DNA of 64,000 nucleotides from Scedosporium boydii. Its lineage: Eukaryota; Ascomycota; Sordariomycetes; Microascales; Microascaceae. The stretch covers positions 186,001 through 250,000 of the forward strand of contig NJFT01000017.1 in NCBI GenBank assembly GCA_002221725.1, read 5' to 3'. Under the pieces are notes generated by a model, which ran no database searches, had not been told where the DNA came from, and saw only the letters and a list, made by a program, of their open reading frames with translations. Shown here piece by piece: positions 1 through 10,631 of the stretch. Both the position numbers and the translations under genes were made by a program. Position 1 is the stretch's first letter. Each line of letters opens with the position of its first letter.

Positions 1-798
1 GTCTCCTCGTCTTTCACTTTCTTAAAGTAATCCATGAATCGACAAAACTCGTAATATGTTGGATGCTTGTCCTCACCGGGAAGTTTCGGGATGAGGTTGA
101 GCTCGCAGGCTTTGGTGAAGTCGATCTCGTATTGGATGAGAAAGTAGTAGCTACGCATGAACCCGATCGCGGCGTCGTAGATGTCCTCCTTTTCGTCGTT
201 CGTTTCGTCTTGATTGCGGAGGCTGCGCAGGAAATCCCAGAACGCGGGAGAGTAAAAGTACGTGGGAATAGGCTTGATGAAGATTCGCCCGTAGTACCAA
301 ACAAGGTGAAGGCCTGGGTACTCATCGACAATAATCTCCCGAGCATGGGCTACTTGGTGGTGCAGTGGCATGATGTGTCTGAAAGACGGTGTTTGAACCT
401 GGAGTTCGCATGTGAGAAATGAACCATATAATTAGAGATATCGATAACGAGTGTACGGCAGGAGAGCTTACGAAAATGTATTTCATGAATGGCAGTAAAC
501 GGTCAAGCTCGGTTGTTAGGTGTGCTTTGCGCAGGTATTCGACCAGTTCATCGTCGGCACCGGATAACGGAGAGAGCGGGATCCGTGGCTGGCCGGGGAG
601 ATACTTGTACCCGTCAACACCTTCCAGACGCGTCCGGATCGTATGTTTCTTCTTTTCGCCTATTCGAGTTTGCACTTTACGAAGCGTCTCGGCCCCGAGC
701 CCTTTGACCTCTCCGGTAAGTGCGCCATTGCCAGCCCCATTGGACTGGTGATTCGGGCCCTGTGAAGGGTCGTCGGTTGTTCCGTTGCTGATCACCAT
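1..798 (-). CDS. DUF6601-like fungal membrane protein, N-terminal part (partial)
   Basis: The gene starts at 798 and runs off the left edge. Exon 1 is 798-472, the intron is 471-399 (GTAAGC...CTCCAG) and exon 2 starts at 398 and stays open to base 1. The joint reads ...PFMKYIFVQTPSFRHIMPL and is followed by a Trp/Tyr-rich block (GLHLVWYYGRIFIKPIPTYF) and FLIQYEIDF. From memory these features match the fungal family of unknown function DUF6601, whose members carry membrane helices near the C terminus; that part lies outside the window. The N terminus is Gly/Asn-rich and probably disordered. The function is not known. The splice is well supported because phase and local motif agree; the family name is less certain. 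Confidence 0.65.
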
Positions 799-1451
799 TT
801 GCGACTAGAATTAAGAACCGAGACTTGGAGATCTGTATTCTCGAAAGGAAGCAAAATTGCAGCTTGAGCAGAGAAGACGAAAGGGGGGAAGTCGATGGGA
901 TTCCTGACATTTATTCACCAGGCTTCGGTCGGGCAACGACAACACACGTGAGCCAACAGATTAAAAAAAAAAAAAAAAAAAAAAAAACAGGGCGGTGATG
1001 CATCGCCTCCCCGAGTGTTTCGGATCTTCGGTGCCCAAGTTCCCGTGTTGGACGCCACCAATCTCACCCCGAAGAACAAGAGCCAGTCAATTCAAACTGC
1101 TGCATTATCCCGAGTAGGAAAAGGCACAGCCACAGACACAGCCGCAGAGTCGTCACGGTTCCATGAGCCGTTGCCCGAGGTGTTCGAACAACCTATCATC
1201 TCTCACTTATTATTATTTTCGGGTGGGTTCTGTCGATCAGGTCGAACTGACCCAAACCAGTAATTCCACGTCACCAACAGACACCTCCCAATATTTTTGA
1301 GGCCCGATGTCAGTGTTAACTCTGCCTTGTTCGATTGGGAATACGAGAGAAACTGAAAACTCCCATACTCTAAGACCATTGAGGGTAATCAAATTGGTCA
1401 TTATTTCATCATGATCTTCATATTCATTGCTTTGTATCGATTGCGTCTAGG
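799..1451. other. Intergenic, with a poly-A tract at 963-987
   Basis: This holds the upstream region of the minus-strand gene starting at 798 and the 3' flank of the serine hydrolase. A run of 25 A lies at 963-987. I see no convincing gene; the open frames here have no recognisable motif. Confidence 0.6.
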
Positions 1452-2825
1452 TTATGACGACGCCAGTCGAAATGCTTCACCCAAAACCTTCCCAGCAAGC
1501 TCACCAGCTTGGCTGTCTCCCAGGGGCAGCACCTGTGTAGCAAAGAATGCGGCGACACCTCGTTCCCGGTTGACCACCCATACGAGATTGGGCAGACCGC
1601 CCCAGCCGAGACTAGCCTTCGGGTACGCGCCAACATCCTCCTCGGTGTAAATACCTCCGATACCCCAGTTGAGACCCTTTGTTTCGGTCGTTCCCGTCAT
1701 GGACGCCATCATGGGCGCGGCGGCTTCGATACCATTCATGGCGTTGGAGCCAGCCGCCAACTGCGGCCTAAACATCTCCTTTTCCACAATATCCTTCGAT
1801 AGTAATGTCGGCTGATCCTTGGCCAGGTCGCCGAGGACCTTCAGGTAATCACCCACAGTCGAGTAGATGCCAGCGCCGCCGCAGTCTTCCTCAGCATAAT
1901 CTGGCCAGGGCGTGGGGATCTCCTTGAGTGTGCCATCGGCCTGCCTCTCGACAGTCTTGAGGAGCCGCTCCTTGATGTCAGGGCGCTTCTCCAAGCGGAA
2001 AGTAGTCGAAGTGATACCCAAGGGCTTGAAAATATTTTCTTGGAGGTATTCTTCAAGCGTAGTTTTATTCAGTCTGGCGACTGCCAAGCCGGCCCACTAT
2101 CCAAGAATTGTCAATGGAGGATGGCCTCGACAACGGAGAGAAATGAAGAAGGAAAATTGGAGCTGTCGATCGGAGAATCAGTTCACTTACATCGATTCCT
2201 CCGCTATACGTCCATCCGTCACCGGGTTCATACAGGAGAGGGACCGCGTGGGGCTTGGTAGCGAAACCAGTTAGCCCTTGTGGGGTTTCTCCTCGGGACT
2301 CGCGCCACGCCGCGATGGTAGGATGGAAGAGATCGTAGGCAAGACCGGAATTGTGGCACAAGAGGTTTCGAAGAGTAATCTTCTTCGTCGCGGGCGTGGT
2401 GGCGAAGGACGGATCAAACGCCGCGCCGTCCTTGGGTGGAACGAGAACGCCGAGCTCGGCAATCTCTGGCAGGATCCTTTCCACCGGCTCATCGAGAGTG
2501 ATTTGGCCCCGCTCAACGCACTGGAGAGCGGCAATCGTGGCGAGGAGCTTCGAGCAGGAAGCGATCCAGTACGTTGCGTCGGCTTTCACAGCCGGAGCAT
2601 CGGGTCCAACCCCGTTGTAGCCCGCCGTCTTAAAGAACAGTTCCTTGCCTTTGGTTTCCTAGTCAGCTTGATATATCATGGCTTGAGTCTGTGACCTCTG
2701 GCCAAGTCACATTATCACATTATTCCTTACTAACCATTCTTGTCCACCGCAGCAGCAACGAAGCCGTGGATGGCGTTGGACCCGCGAGCGGCGCGTTCCT
2801 CCAGAAGCTTATCGAGGTCAGACAT
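1452..2825 (-). CDS. Beta-lactamase-family serine hydrolase / transesterase (class C fold)
   Basis: Three exons, 2825-2735, 2648-2191 and 2096-1452, encode 397 residues; the introns are 2734-2649 and 2190-2097 and all phases agree. The protein belongs to the class C beta-lactamase / EstB / LovD-like group. The nucleophile motif SxxK is S61-C-S-K64 (ASCSKLL), HNSGL lies at 129-133, and the second catalytic motif is Y178-S-G (WTYSGGIDWAG), followed by a conserved arm with LNKTTLEEYL and IFKPLG. No signal peptide is visible, so it is probably cytosolic. Fungal relatives include acyltransferases of secondary metabolism and general esterases; nothing here fixes the substrate. The start at 2825 begins MSDLDKLLEERAARG, a usual N terminus for this group. 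Confidence 0.88.
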
Positions 2826-3832
2826 GGTAAATAGGAAAGGGTACCGAGATGTCAAAAGATGCAAAAGGGTATGTTTCGTTATTTCTGAGGTTCAAGAGAC
2901 TCCGGGGTTCAATAAACATGTACACTTACAGGTAAAACAAAGTGCGAGGTGAAGAGGGATACTCGCGATGCTTTAAAGACTTCCCTGTTCCAGCCCCTTC
3001 TACCCCAACCCTCCCCCGCACCCTTTACGGAGATGGCTCTCCGAAATTGACCAGAACCCTGGAAATTGACGACGATGAGGTATTCCCCGAGTGCCCTGAG
3101 CTAAGGGACCCAAGCGAGACCGATCAGTGGATCCGAACCCCACTGTTAACTTCATTCGGAGAGGGTTACACCCACTGTACCAACGCATGACCCCATCCCA
3201 GTGAACTAGCGGAAACCCCACACTAAGCTAGCTTGGGAGCTGAACGAATCTCGGTGATCAATGCAAGCCCGACCCGATTGGTAATGGGAACGAGGGAAGG
3301 GGAGAATCGAATCGAACCCTAGATACTCCAGGCACAATGCGGGGTCCACTAGGATCATGGCTTTGTCCCGAGGTTGATGTGGTCGCTGAACCCCAAAGTG
3401 CGGGGGACTGTCTCTTCATCTCCAAACTGATCTGGCCCTAGAGTCGGAGGCTATCTTATGAATAATAGCGTGCTTGCGTGTCAGGCCATCGGCAAGTGTT
3501 TTCAAGGCATACTCCGCATACTCCGCATACTCCCACCACCATTCCCAGCCCCTCTCTTCGGCTCCGATGGTGCATTGCGGACGAACTTGGCAATAGCCGC
3601 GGAAGACAGTATTGTGAATACCCGATCCCTCACTTCACTGGTTAGTACACTACACTACATGTAGCTAGCTATACGTAGGACTTGTTCTTGGCAATTGGAG
3701 AGTGGCGTAGGTCCTTTGACTCGCCAATATCTTGGCACATCCTTCTGGACCCTAGTTACGTGGGAATGCTAGTTGGAATCGATTGACACTTGTTCACATA
3801 TGGGATTATTTAAGTCATTTTCGCGCGGTAAC
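2826..3832. other. Intergenic region, about 1 kb
   Basis: This is the upstream region of the serine hydrolase and the 3' flank of the Zn2Cys6 gene. It holds a short tandem repeat near 3.5 kb, listed separately. I see no gene. Confidence 0.55.
3507..3533. repeat. 9-bp tandem repeat, three copies
   Basis: The unit gcatactcc is repeated three times without interruption. It is a minor microsatellite-like array in an intergenic stretch. Confidence 0.85.
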
Positions 3833-5941
3833 CTACGGAAAGCTAAAATAACCCGTCCAGTCAAAACTTTCATCCAATTCGGGTGGAGAAGCCCAATTCA
3901 CAGCCAACTCGTCGCCTACTGGGGATGTGTGGGGGAGATACAAGTTGAAGAAATTGGAGGTAATCTCAACTTCACCCAAGGGCTGCTGTGGTAATGCGAG
4001 GTCGCTCTGCAATTCCTGTTGAGATCCTGGGATCGGAACTGAAGGCCGTCGGATACGCACTCTCCCTAGGTACGGGATAGATGCCACATAAGACTCTGGT
4101 CCGTTGTAAGTCCCGTGGCACACGTCGTAAAGGAACTGCAGTGTTTGAGCACCTTGGCTCGCGACAGAACAATCCAAGGCCTCGGCGGTCTCCACGAGAT
4201 CTGCCACGAGAGACTCGACACAAGCCCAATCTCGGCTCCAGCTATCATCGTCGGCCGGCCTCTCCCGCCGTCGGCGACCCTGGTTGAGAAGGTCGATAGC
4301 CATGACCATGCCCGCGCTGAATGCTTTAAAGTCCATAACATCACAAATAACCAAATTTCCGCCGTCGCTTCTCCTTATTCCCCGGTAACATTTTGATATC
4401 CCGCGCGCTGCTTCGAGCGCTGACAGCCGACTATGCTCGTATCGAGTCTGGTCAGATGCCATTAGCATGTACGGCAGGTGTAAAAACTTCGACATGTAAT
4501 GGACAGCGAGCTTCAGGGCCTGGCGTCCGAAGAACTGGCCAAGTCCTAGAACACCTTGATGGTCCGTCTCCCACCAGTCCGTGGGAATCAGCCTCCTGCA
4601 TTCTTGGAGTTCCTCGTCCAGCCTCAAAACTGTCGCGTAGCTCTTGAGAATGCTTTGCTGCTCATCGCTAATAGAGGCCGCCACTGCCGATATCTTGCCT
4701 ATTATCTTCGCTTCAAGCGAATCACCCTGGAATTCTTCTGACGTGCTCGGATGACCGCGGGGGACCGAATAGGGGAAGCCTAGGATAACTGACATGAACC
4801 TGTCATTTTGCCATAATATCGCCCATAGCTTCTTTCTCTGACCTTCTTTGCTCGGAGTATGAACACCCAAGAAGATGGCACGGTCAAGAGCTTGTCGATT
4901 GCGCAACCACGAAGCTCGAGGCCGCCCCATATTGAGATACAGCTTGGAAAGAAGTACCAAAGCCTCCACACCGACGATGTCGTCGGTTTGCGATTCCGTC
5001 ATCATGTGGAGAAGTCTCTCTGATATTTCGACATAATGGTTCACGACCTCTGTCGGTGGAATTCTTTGGCCGGAGATCGACTCCACCCGAAAAGCCTTCG
5101 GAAGTTGCTGGATGCAGAGTGCAAGCCACAGAATCGCTTTTGCGAGGACAGGGGCGCTTTCCGAGTTCAGTGAGTCTGTTAAATAGTCTTTTGCCTCAAC
5201 GAGCCCGATAATCTCCCCGCTTTGGTAAGTCAGGGGGCCGTTTGGACTAATAGGCCACAAGGCCCAGTAACGCTGGGATTCTGAGAGGATTTGGGTGAGG
5301 CAGGCGCCTCGGGGGAAAGTTGGACGAAGGAGCCTTCTGAGCGACGGGAGTGGAGCGCTAGCTTTCGTAATTCCATGCAGTGAACCTTCGGAACTTTCTA
5401 TGCGGTCAAGCGCCAGAGAGGCCTTCAGGAGCTTCAGCAGTGGAAAGTCGTCGTCGGCTGGCAATGATGTCACTTTGCTTCGCGACGATATATCGGATCC
5501 TGTTCCAAGAACAGTGGCTTCCGCCTCCCAAGGCGAAGCGCCAGAATCGACGCGGGCAGGCTTTTCTGGTGGGGATGTATTGCTGGTTTGCGGGATGCGG
5601 TGCGAGATAATCTCAGTGTCCTTCGAAGTATCATTTAATGCGTCCGGACCTGCTCGCTCACAGAGCTTGGAAAGGAGGGTTTCTATGCGGTCCAACCTGT
5701 CGCGTAGATCCCCATTGGAATTTATTGGCTCCGGTAACTCAATTATGCCATCTCCAAGGCCCTGTGGTCTACAGGCTACTTTGTGAAGTAGGCAGCCATC
5801 GCACGAGAGGCTTTCATCCGTGAAATTGCATCGGACTTTGCGTCTCCGGCACTCCCGGCAGCTCTTCGTCCCAAGACGCATTCTTTTCGGCGCTCGGGCT
5901 TCCGTCACTGGGGATTCCGAGGACCGTATGGATGGATACAT
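3833..5941 (-). CDS. Zn2Cys6 fungal transcription factor
   Basis: A single exon of 702 residues. The N terminus carries a binuclear zinc cluster near residues 28-57 (SCRECRRRKVRC ... SCDGCLLHKVAC), preceded by basic residues. A coiled-coil-like linker (LRDRLDRIETLLSKL, about 79-93) follows, as is common for dimerising Gal4-type factors. The middle region resembles the fungal-specific transcription factor domain (WLALCIQQLPKAF; VGVEALVLLSKLYLNMGRPRA). Expected role: nuclear DNA-binding regulator. It is divergently arranged with the peroxiredoxin-like gene at 6518, with 576 bp between them, so it may control that gene or itself; this is inference. The organisation resembles the factor at 22.6 kb, suggesting the same subfamily. 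The target pathway is unknown. Confidence 0.9.
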   Translation of the reverse strand: MYPSIRSSESPVTEARAPKRMRLGTKSCRECRRRKVRCNFTDESLSCDGCLLHKVACRPQGLGDGIIELPEPINSNGDLRDRLDRIETLLSKLCERAGPDALNDTSKDTEIISHRIPQTSNTSPPEKPARVDSGASPWEAEATVLGTGSDISSRSKVTSLPADDDFPLLKLLKASLALDRIESSEGSLHGITKASAPLPSLRRLLRPTFPRGACLTQILSESQRYWALWPISPNGPLTYQSGEIIGLVEAKDYLTDSLNSESAPVLAKAILWLALCIQQLPKAFRVESISGQRIPPTEVVNHYVEISERLLHMMTESQTDDIVGVEALVLLSKLYLNMGRPRASWLRNRQALDRAIFLGVHTPSKEGQRKKLWAILWQNDRFMSVILGFPYSVPRGHPSTSEEFQGDSLEAKIIGKISAVAASISDEQQSILKSYATVLRLDEELQECRRLIPTDWWETDHQGVLGLGQFFGRQALKLAVHYMSKFLHLPYMLMASDQTRYEHSRLSALEAARGISKCYRGIRRSDGGNLVICDVMDFKAFSAGMVMAIDLLNQGRRRRERPADDDSWSRDWACVESLVADLVETAEALDCSVASQGAQTLQFLYDVCHGTYNGPESYVASIPYLGRVRIRRPSVPIPGSQQELQSDLALPQQPLGEVEITSNFFNLYLPHTSPVGDELAVNWASPPELDESFDWTGYFSFP

Positions 5942-6517
5942 ATTGCCAAAAAGGGAGCCGATTCAATTCCCGTGTAGGGCGAATTCGCTCGAGCTCGGTG
6001 CTGTCGAGAATGATGTGTTGTGTCTTCTGTGTTGCGAGTGGTGCAGGACAAGCTCGGCCGAAAGTATATCTGGGACAAGGTTTAAAATGGCCGGACCAGT
6101 TCGGACAAAATCGCCCCTTATTTGCCCCCCGTTTTGAACCATTACGCTTAACCGTACTGGGGCTTAGTGTAGCATTGCATTCATCTGCCAGGAATCTCTC
6201 TGTCCCCCCTCTCGGAAGCGAAGCCACGGCTCAGTTCAAAAATGTCTCGTCGGCCGACTCGGACGAAATGACGACCTTGGCAATGCTATCCATTGTTGAA
6301 ACTCGGAGGAGAACACGAAAGTGTGAGATTCTTCAGGCCGGAGGAACATCCGAATTGGTCCAGTCGAACATGTATTTAAAGGTCGGAGCTGGCCTTTCCC
6401 AACCGCTGAAAATAGACAAGCCATTACAGACAGATCGTAAACCGACTAAAGAACCTCACGCTTTACTCCATTTCCTTTCTCAAAGATCCAGAAGTCCTTC
6501 CTAGACTCTACACCAAC
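5942..6517. promoter_or_regulatory. Divergent promoter region (Zn2Cys6 factor / peroxiredoxin)
   Basis: A shared 576-bp intergenic region between two divergent starts. A TATA-like stretch, gtatttaaag, lies near 6371-6380, about 140 bp before the peroxiredoxin start. No operator is assigned. CGG triplets occur, but none was shown to be a Zn2Cys6 site. Confidence 0.5.
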
Positions 6518-7168
6518 ATGGATCAGCAAGCCCAGCTCAGCGCCATCGCGGAGAAGTTCGCTTCGGAGGCTCCGGAATCCGTCAAGAAAATTGCGATTGG
6601 ATACTTGGAGACACTTAAAACCACCTTTGATCCCAATACCGCAGTCCAACCGGGCTCTCAACTTCCCGATTTCACTCTGTCCGACGCGCTCGGGAACCAA
6701 GTCTCAAGCGCGGCGCTCCTATCCAAAGGCCCGGTGCTCTTGACCTTTTACCGGGGAAGCTGGTGTCCCTATTGCAACGTCGCTGTATCCTTCCTGCAGA
6801 AGTACCTCGCCGATTTTGAGGCTCGTGGTGTGCAGTTGGCAGCCGTTACACCCGAGCTTCCCGATAACACCCTCTCTACTCGGGAGAAGCTTGGCTTGAA
6901 GTTCCATGTCTTGACAGACAGAGGGAATGGGCTCGGGAGGAAGTTGGGAATTGTTCACAGTCAAAGTGAGCTTCGGTCCTATATGGAGGGTCATGGAATC
7001 GACTTGAAGAAGTCCAACGGCGATGACTCGTACGAGATGTCTCTGCCTGCGACATTGCTGGTAGATGGAAACGGGATTGTGCGGAATGTGTACGTGGACC
7101 CGGATTTCAGGAACCGCCTGGATCCTAAAGTGGCGCTGGAGTGGATTGACAACATGTCCAAGGAGTAG
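6518..7168 (+). CDS. Peroxiredoxin-like (AhpC/TSA, thioredoxin-fold) protein
   Basis: A single exon of 216 residues with no signal peptide. A redoxin/AhpC-TSA domain covers about residues 45-190. The active-site segment is TFYRGSWCPYCN, with a CxxC pair at C83 and C86 after the canonical beta strand. Expected role: thiol-dependent peroxide or disulfide reduction in the cytosol. The family is sometimes annotated as thiol-specific antioxidant or hypothetical alkyl hydroperoxide reductase. The start is supported by the short CT-rich leader and by the divergent promoter it shares with the zinc-cluster regulator. It converges with the cyclase gene downstream. The electron donor and substrate cannot be inferred. 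Confidence 0.88.
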   Translation: MDQQAQLSAIAEKFASEAPESVKKIAIGYLETLKTTFDPNTAVQPGSQLPDFTLSDALGNQVSSAALLSKGPVLLTFYRGSWCPYCNVAVSFLQKYLADFEARGVQLAAVTPELPDNTLSTREKLGLKFHVLTDRGNGLGRKLGIVHSQSELRSYMEGHGIDLKKSNGDDSYEMSLPATLLVDGNGIVRNVYVDPDFRNRLDPKVALEWIDNMSKE

Positions 7169-7519
7169 AGCACATTTCAGGGGCAGGAAGATCTGATATG
7201 AAGTGAAGTGGATAAAATCTGGGACGTTTGGCAACAAGAGAGTACGGACCTGAGTGGAACCATCCGTGACGACTAAATATGGGTGATGGCTCAATTAAGA
7301 TTCACAATAGGCATCGCCTTAAAATACAAGAAATTTAACTTGGTAAACGACATCTATTCATACCTAGTGGACGGGACGTTTATCAAGATATGGATTTAAA
7401 TTTGAAACCAAATTGTTTGATGGGACGAACCCCGAACCCCGAATTTGCGTTCCCTTGTTAAAAACCTTCTTCCTCCGGTCCATCCGCCGCCCCTGTCGCC
7501 TCTGCCTCGGCGATCCGCT
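7169..7519. other. Convergent intergenic region
   Basis: Shared 3' flank of the peroxiredoxin-like gene and the cyclase. It is moderately AT-rich at 7290-7430. I see no gene. Confidence 0.5.
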
Positions 7520-8611
7520 TTAGAAGATTGCCAAGGCATTCGGCGGACTCGCGACAGAAGCCGGAATATTGAGAGGCGAACTGGTCAACAAGAATTCATA
7601 GCGTCCGACCTTCTTGCAATGCTCTCCAAGAGCCTTGAGGTCCCACAGCTCGCCTATAGGCAGGCCAAAGAGCGACAGGAAATATTGATGGAGAACTAAG
7701 TGTGTCAGTCGGTGACTTTCTGCTTCCCAGGGTAATTATCGACGTGAAGTTCAAGTGAAGCACTTACCCAAATCTGCGGTTGTGCCGGGTCTATTTCCCT
7801 CTTCTTCAATAAGTGGCGGCATTACCTCGAATGCAACAGCATCGCCAGCCACGGCCGCAAAGTGTTTATTCCAGAACCACTTTGCAGTTTCCCGATTGCC
7901 CGTCACGCCGATTGCTTGGTGCGTGCCCACTAATCGAGCCTGTTCGTCGACATCAGCCGCGCCGAGGTCTTCCGTGAAACCAGTTCGGATGATGACAATG
8001 TCGCCCTGCTTAAACTTCGTTCCCTGATACTCAGCAATGGCATCTAAATCTTGGACGGAGATGCCGTGGTTTGAAAAGCAGTCATATTTAATGCCCTTGG
8101 CAGTAGCGTAGGCGCGATAGTCGAGAAGAACACCACGGGCTACCAATCCGCCACGCTCATGCCAGTGGTTGAGGGTAGGCAAATGCTTGTCGTCTCCGTT
8201 GAGCAAAGCGTCTTTGCAGGGCTTGCATCCGTTGTAGGACAGGGCGGTCGGCTGGTGGGCAACGTGAACCAGGCTATCCCACTGAGAACCGGACTGTGTA
8301 TTGAAGCTGATCACATCGTCGAATCCATGCGCATTCAAGGGTGTCTCTTGGAAGTCGATAACAGAACGCTCGAGGCCTTGGCGACTAAATGCCGGAGTCT
8401 TCAGAGCACCAAGCCCCCAGTTGAGGGAGATTGAGACGCCATCGCGAGCCTCTTTAAGTGCTTCTTTCACGACATCCGTTGTAAGAAGGTTGATACACCC
8501 CAGGAGGTCTTTCTCGCCATTCTTATCGAACAGGCCCCAGGCACAGCCCTTTGGCAAGCCCTTGACTTCTGGCAGTGAGTCAAAATCGGGGAGATTGTTA
8601 TACGATGCCAT
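7520..8611 (-). CDS. Cyclase / kynurenine-formamidase-like family protein, paralogue 1
   Basis: Exon 1 is 8611-7768, the intron is 7767-7696 (GTAAGT...CTTAG) and exon 2 is 7695-7520; total 339 residues. The joint reads TTADL/VLHQYFLSLFGLPIGELWDL and the protein ends NALAIF, both typical of fungal proteins of the putative cyclase family (Pfam PF04199, related to metal-dependent kynurenine formamidases). The metal-site region reads SGSQWDSLVHVAHQ. Later family blocks are ARGVLLDYRAYA, GDIVIIRTGF and FAAVAGDAVAFE. Expected role: metal-dependent hydrolase of a small amide or lactone, cytosolic; the substrate is unknown. I chose the start MASYNNLPDFDSLP because the family core begins there; an in-frame ATG exists at 8722. 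A paralogue lies at 44.3 kb. Confidence 0.87.
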
Positions 8612-9899
8612 CTCCGAAGGTTTGGATTTTAGATGCCAAGTGGTGTTGTCACCGGGTGTTTCAGAGTGTGGCTGTCTCAGGGATGGGAATCTGAATAGGG
8701 GATGATATAGTCGAGCCCCCAAAGTGTAGTGCGCTACGTCTGGGAGCTACTATTTGAGCCATGATCGACGACTCGTGTTAAGTCCGGCCACCTGCCGAGG
8801 CCTCTATGGGTGTTGTGACTCCCATCGGTAAAAAGCTCCGGAGTACGCGGCGGTGGTGGGGAAGGGACGCGCTAGTGGGCAGGCAACAAACTTACCGCCC
8901 GAATTTCGGCCCTGAAAGTAAACTCATTCTATCATCAGTGATGTATTGATTGCGAAAAGCCCGCAGTGCCCCGCTCCCCAAAGCCCATAGTCCCTCGTCA
9001 TCTAGAGAGGGTGATGTTGGGAGCCTGAGGTGTTACAATGCGGCGCCACAGACACCGGACAATGCCTAGGTCAGTGCTATAACCAATGACAAAGTAGCCC
9101 TGTCATTGTGGACAGGATCGGCAACAGTCCTCGCACTCGTCGTCGTCTACGAGGCTAGGCTTCCCTCCATGCTGGTATATTTTTGGATCATGTACACTGG
9201 ACACTGGTGTGAGTCCAAACCAGAGAAGTGGAGCAATATATAGGGAGGGATGGATGTAGAGAGATACGTTGTCATGGGCTTTGGATCCCGCTGAAATGTG
9301 GGAGAAGCATAATCAGTCCATGTAGTGCCCTCGTAAGCTAGATTAGAAGCAGGGCCGGGTCGATCCGTTACCATGGAGCCACTCAGCTACGGTGGGGGGG
9401 CGGGGCGGAAGAGATCGAGGTACGAAGTAGTTCTCTACGAAGTAATCCCGACGCGGATATTTTTCGGGTGGGAGTACGACCTTTAATAAAAAGAAAGGGT
9501 TTACTAATACACCCAATATGAGAGCCTCTTTCTACAGATCCGCTAGGTGGCGTATACGTCGAGGATCCGACCTCAGCCCCTCCCTCGTTGGGCCTAAGCA
9601 TCCACCATGAGTCTTGAACCTTGAGGACACCAGCATCACGACAGAAGCTTCACATTACAGGATTTAGTACGGGTTTTCTAGCGATATATAATATAATTAA
9701 ACTAATTATCAGTAAGGACTGTGAGACTGTGACTAAAACGACTATAAAAGACCAGAAAAACAAGAGAAATCAGAGAATAATAAGAACCAATCACGAAATC
9801 TAAGTGCTAATGCCCCCTCAGATGCGATTCCTCAACGCCCCTCATTCCGATCTACCTAAGCCATGTCTAAGTTAGGTCCGCGCCATGCTGGACAGGTGT
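8612..9899. other. Intergenic region, about 1.3 kb
   Basis: I see no supported gene. Open frames of 72-75 codons at 9147-9601 have no motif. A locally AT-rich patch lies at about 9660-9800. Confidence 0.5.
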
Positions 9900-10631
9900 T
9901 TAAGCGGTCCCCTTCTTGAACTTAGGGTCGCAGACAATCTGCTTGACAGGCTGAGCCGGCTGAAGAGTCCATTCGCCCTTGTCACCGTCACCAAAGGTAA
10001 CGTCGACGTTCTCGCCGCGCTTGACAACAATGGGGTTTTGGCCGGTAGCATCGATGAGCTGGCATCGGAGGTCAGGATCGACTAGCTCGCCGGTGACGTC
10101 GAGAGTGACGGTTTCAAAGGCAGTCTGATCAACGACGTTGACCGTGTTCTGAACGACACCCGAGAGACCAAAGTTGATACCGGTCTCGGTGGCCTGGCTC
10201 TGGAGGAGCACGCTGACTTGGAGGCGCGCGTCGGTGGGGTCGATCTTCTCAAAGTCGGGGTCACAGACGACCTTGCTGACGAGAGAGGGCTTGCGGAGAG
10301 TCCACGGGCCACCATCAGCGTCGGAAAAGGTAATGTCAGTGTTCTGTCCGCGGAGGACGACGATTGGGTCAGAGTTCTCGTCGAGGATTTGGCAGCGCAG
10401 GGCTTGGTTGGTAACATCAGCTCCGACGGAAAGCTCGACCTCTTGGAAGGGGCCCTGGCGGTTGGGACGGGCAGCGACGGGGTTATGGAGAGGCTCGCGG
10501 CGGAAGGTGACTGTCTCCTCGGCGCTGTCCCGGAGGATTACAGTGACGGTCCTGTCACCACCGCGAGAGTTTCGGGAAGCCATGGCGCCGGTGGCGGCGA
10601 GGAGAGTGAGGAAGAAAGCTGGGTACTGCAT
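9900..10631 (-). CDS. Secreted protein built of two tandem homologous repeats
   Basis: A single exon of 243 residues. The first ~18 residues form a signal peptide (MQYPAFFLTLLAATGAMA). The mature part contains two clearly homologous units, residues 62-127 and 172-238. Each has the order ...LRCQ(I/L)(I/L)D..., a GxNxD(I/V)TF strand, an acidic DGDxG turn, WTL and VCDPxF. Each unit has exactly two cysteines (C80/C123 and C190/C234), 43-44 residues apart, which suggests one disulfide per unit. There is no catalytic motif. I do not recognise a named family. Extracellular location is well supported. A TATA-like AGTATAAAAT (minus strand) lies at 10831-10840, about 200 bp upstream of the start. Confidence 0.82.
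   Translation of the reverse strand: MQYPAFFLTLLAATGAMASRNSRGGDRTVTVILRDSAEETVTFRREPLHNPVAARPNRQGPFQEVELSVGADVTNQALRCQILDENSDPIVVLRGQNTDITFSDADGGPWTLRKPSLVSKVVCDPDFEKIDPTDARLQVSVLLQSQATETGINFGLSGVVQNTVNVVDQTAFETVTLDVTGELVDPDLRCQLIDATGQNPIVVKRGENVDVTFGDGDKGEWTLQPAQPVKQIVCDPKFKKGTA

Noticed and set aside
63..422. 119-codon plus-strand open frame over the DUF6601-like gene
   Set aside because: The minus strand in the same interval gives a spliced protein with Trp/Tyr-rich conserved blocks; the plus-strand frame is its shadow.
963..987. Poly-A tract as the tail of a retroposed gene
   Set aside because: No retroposon sequence or target duplication is recognisable on either side; treated as a homopolymer.
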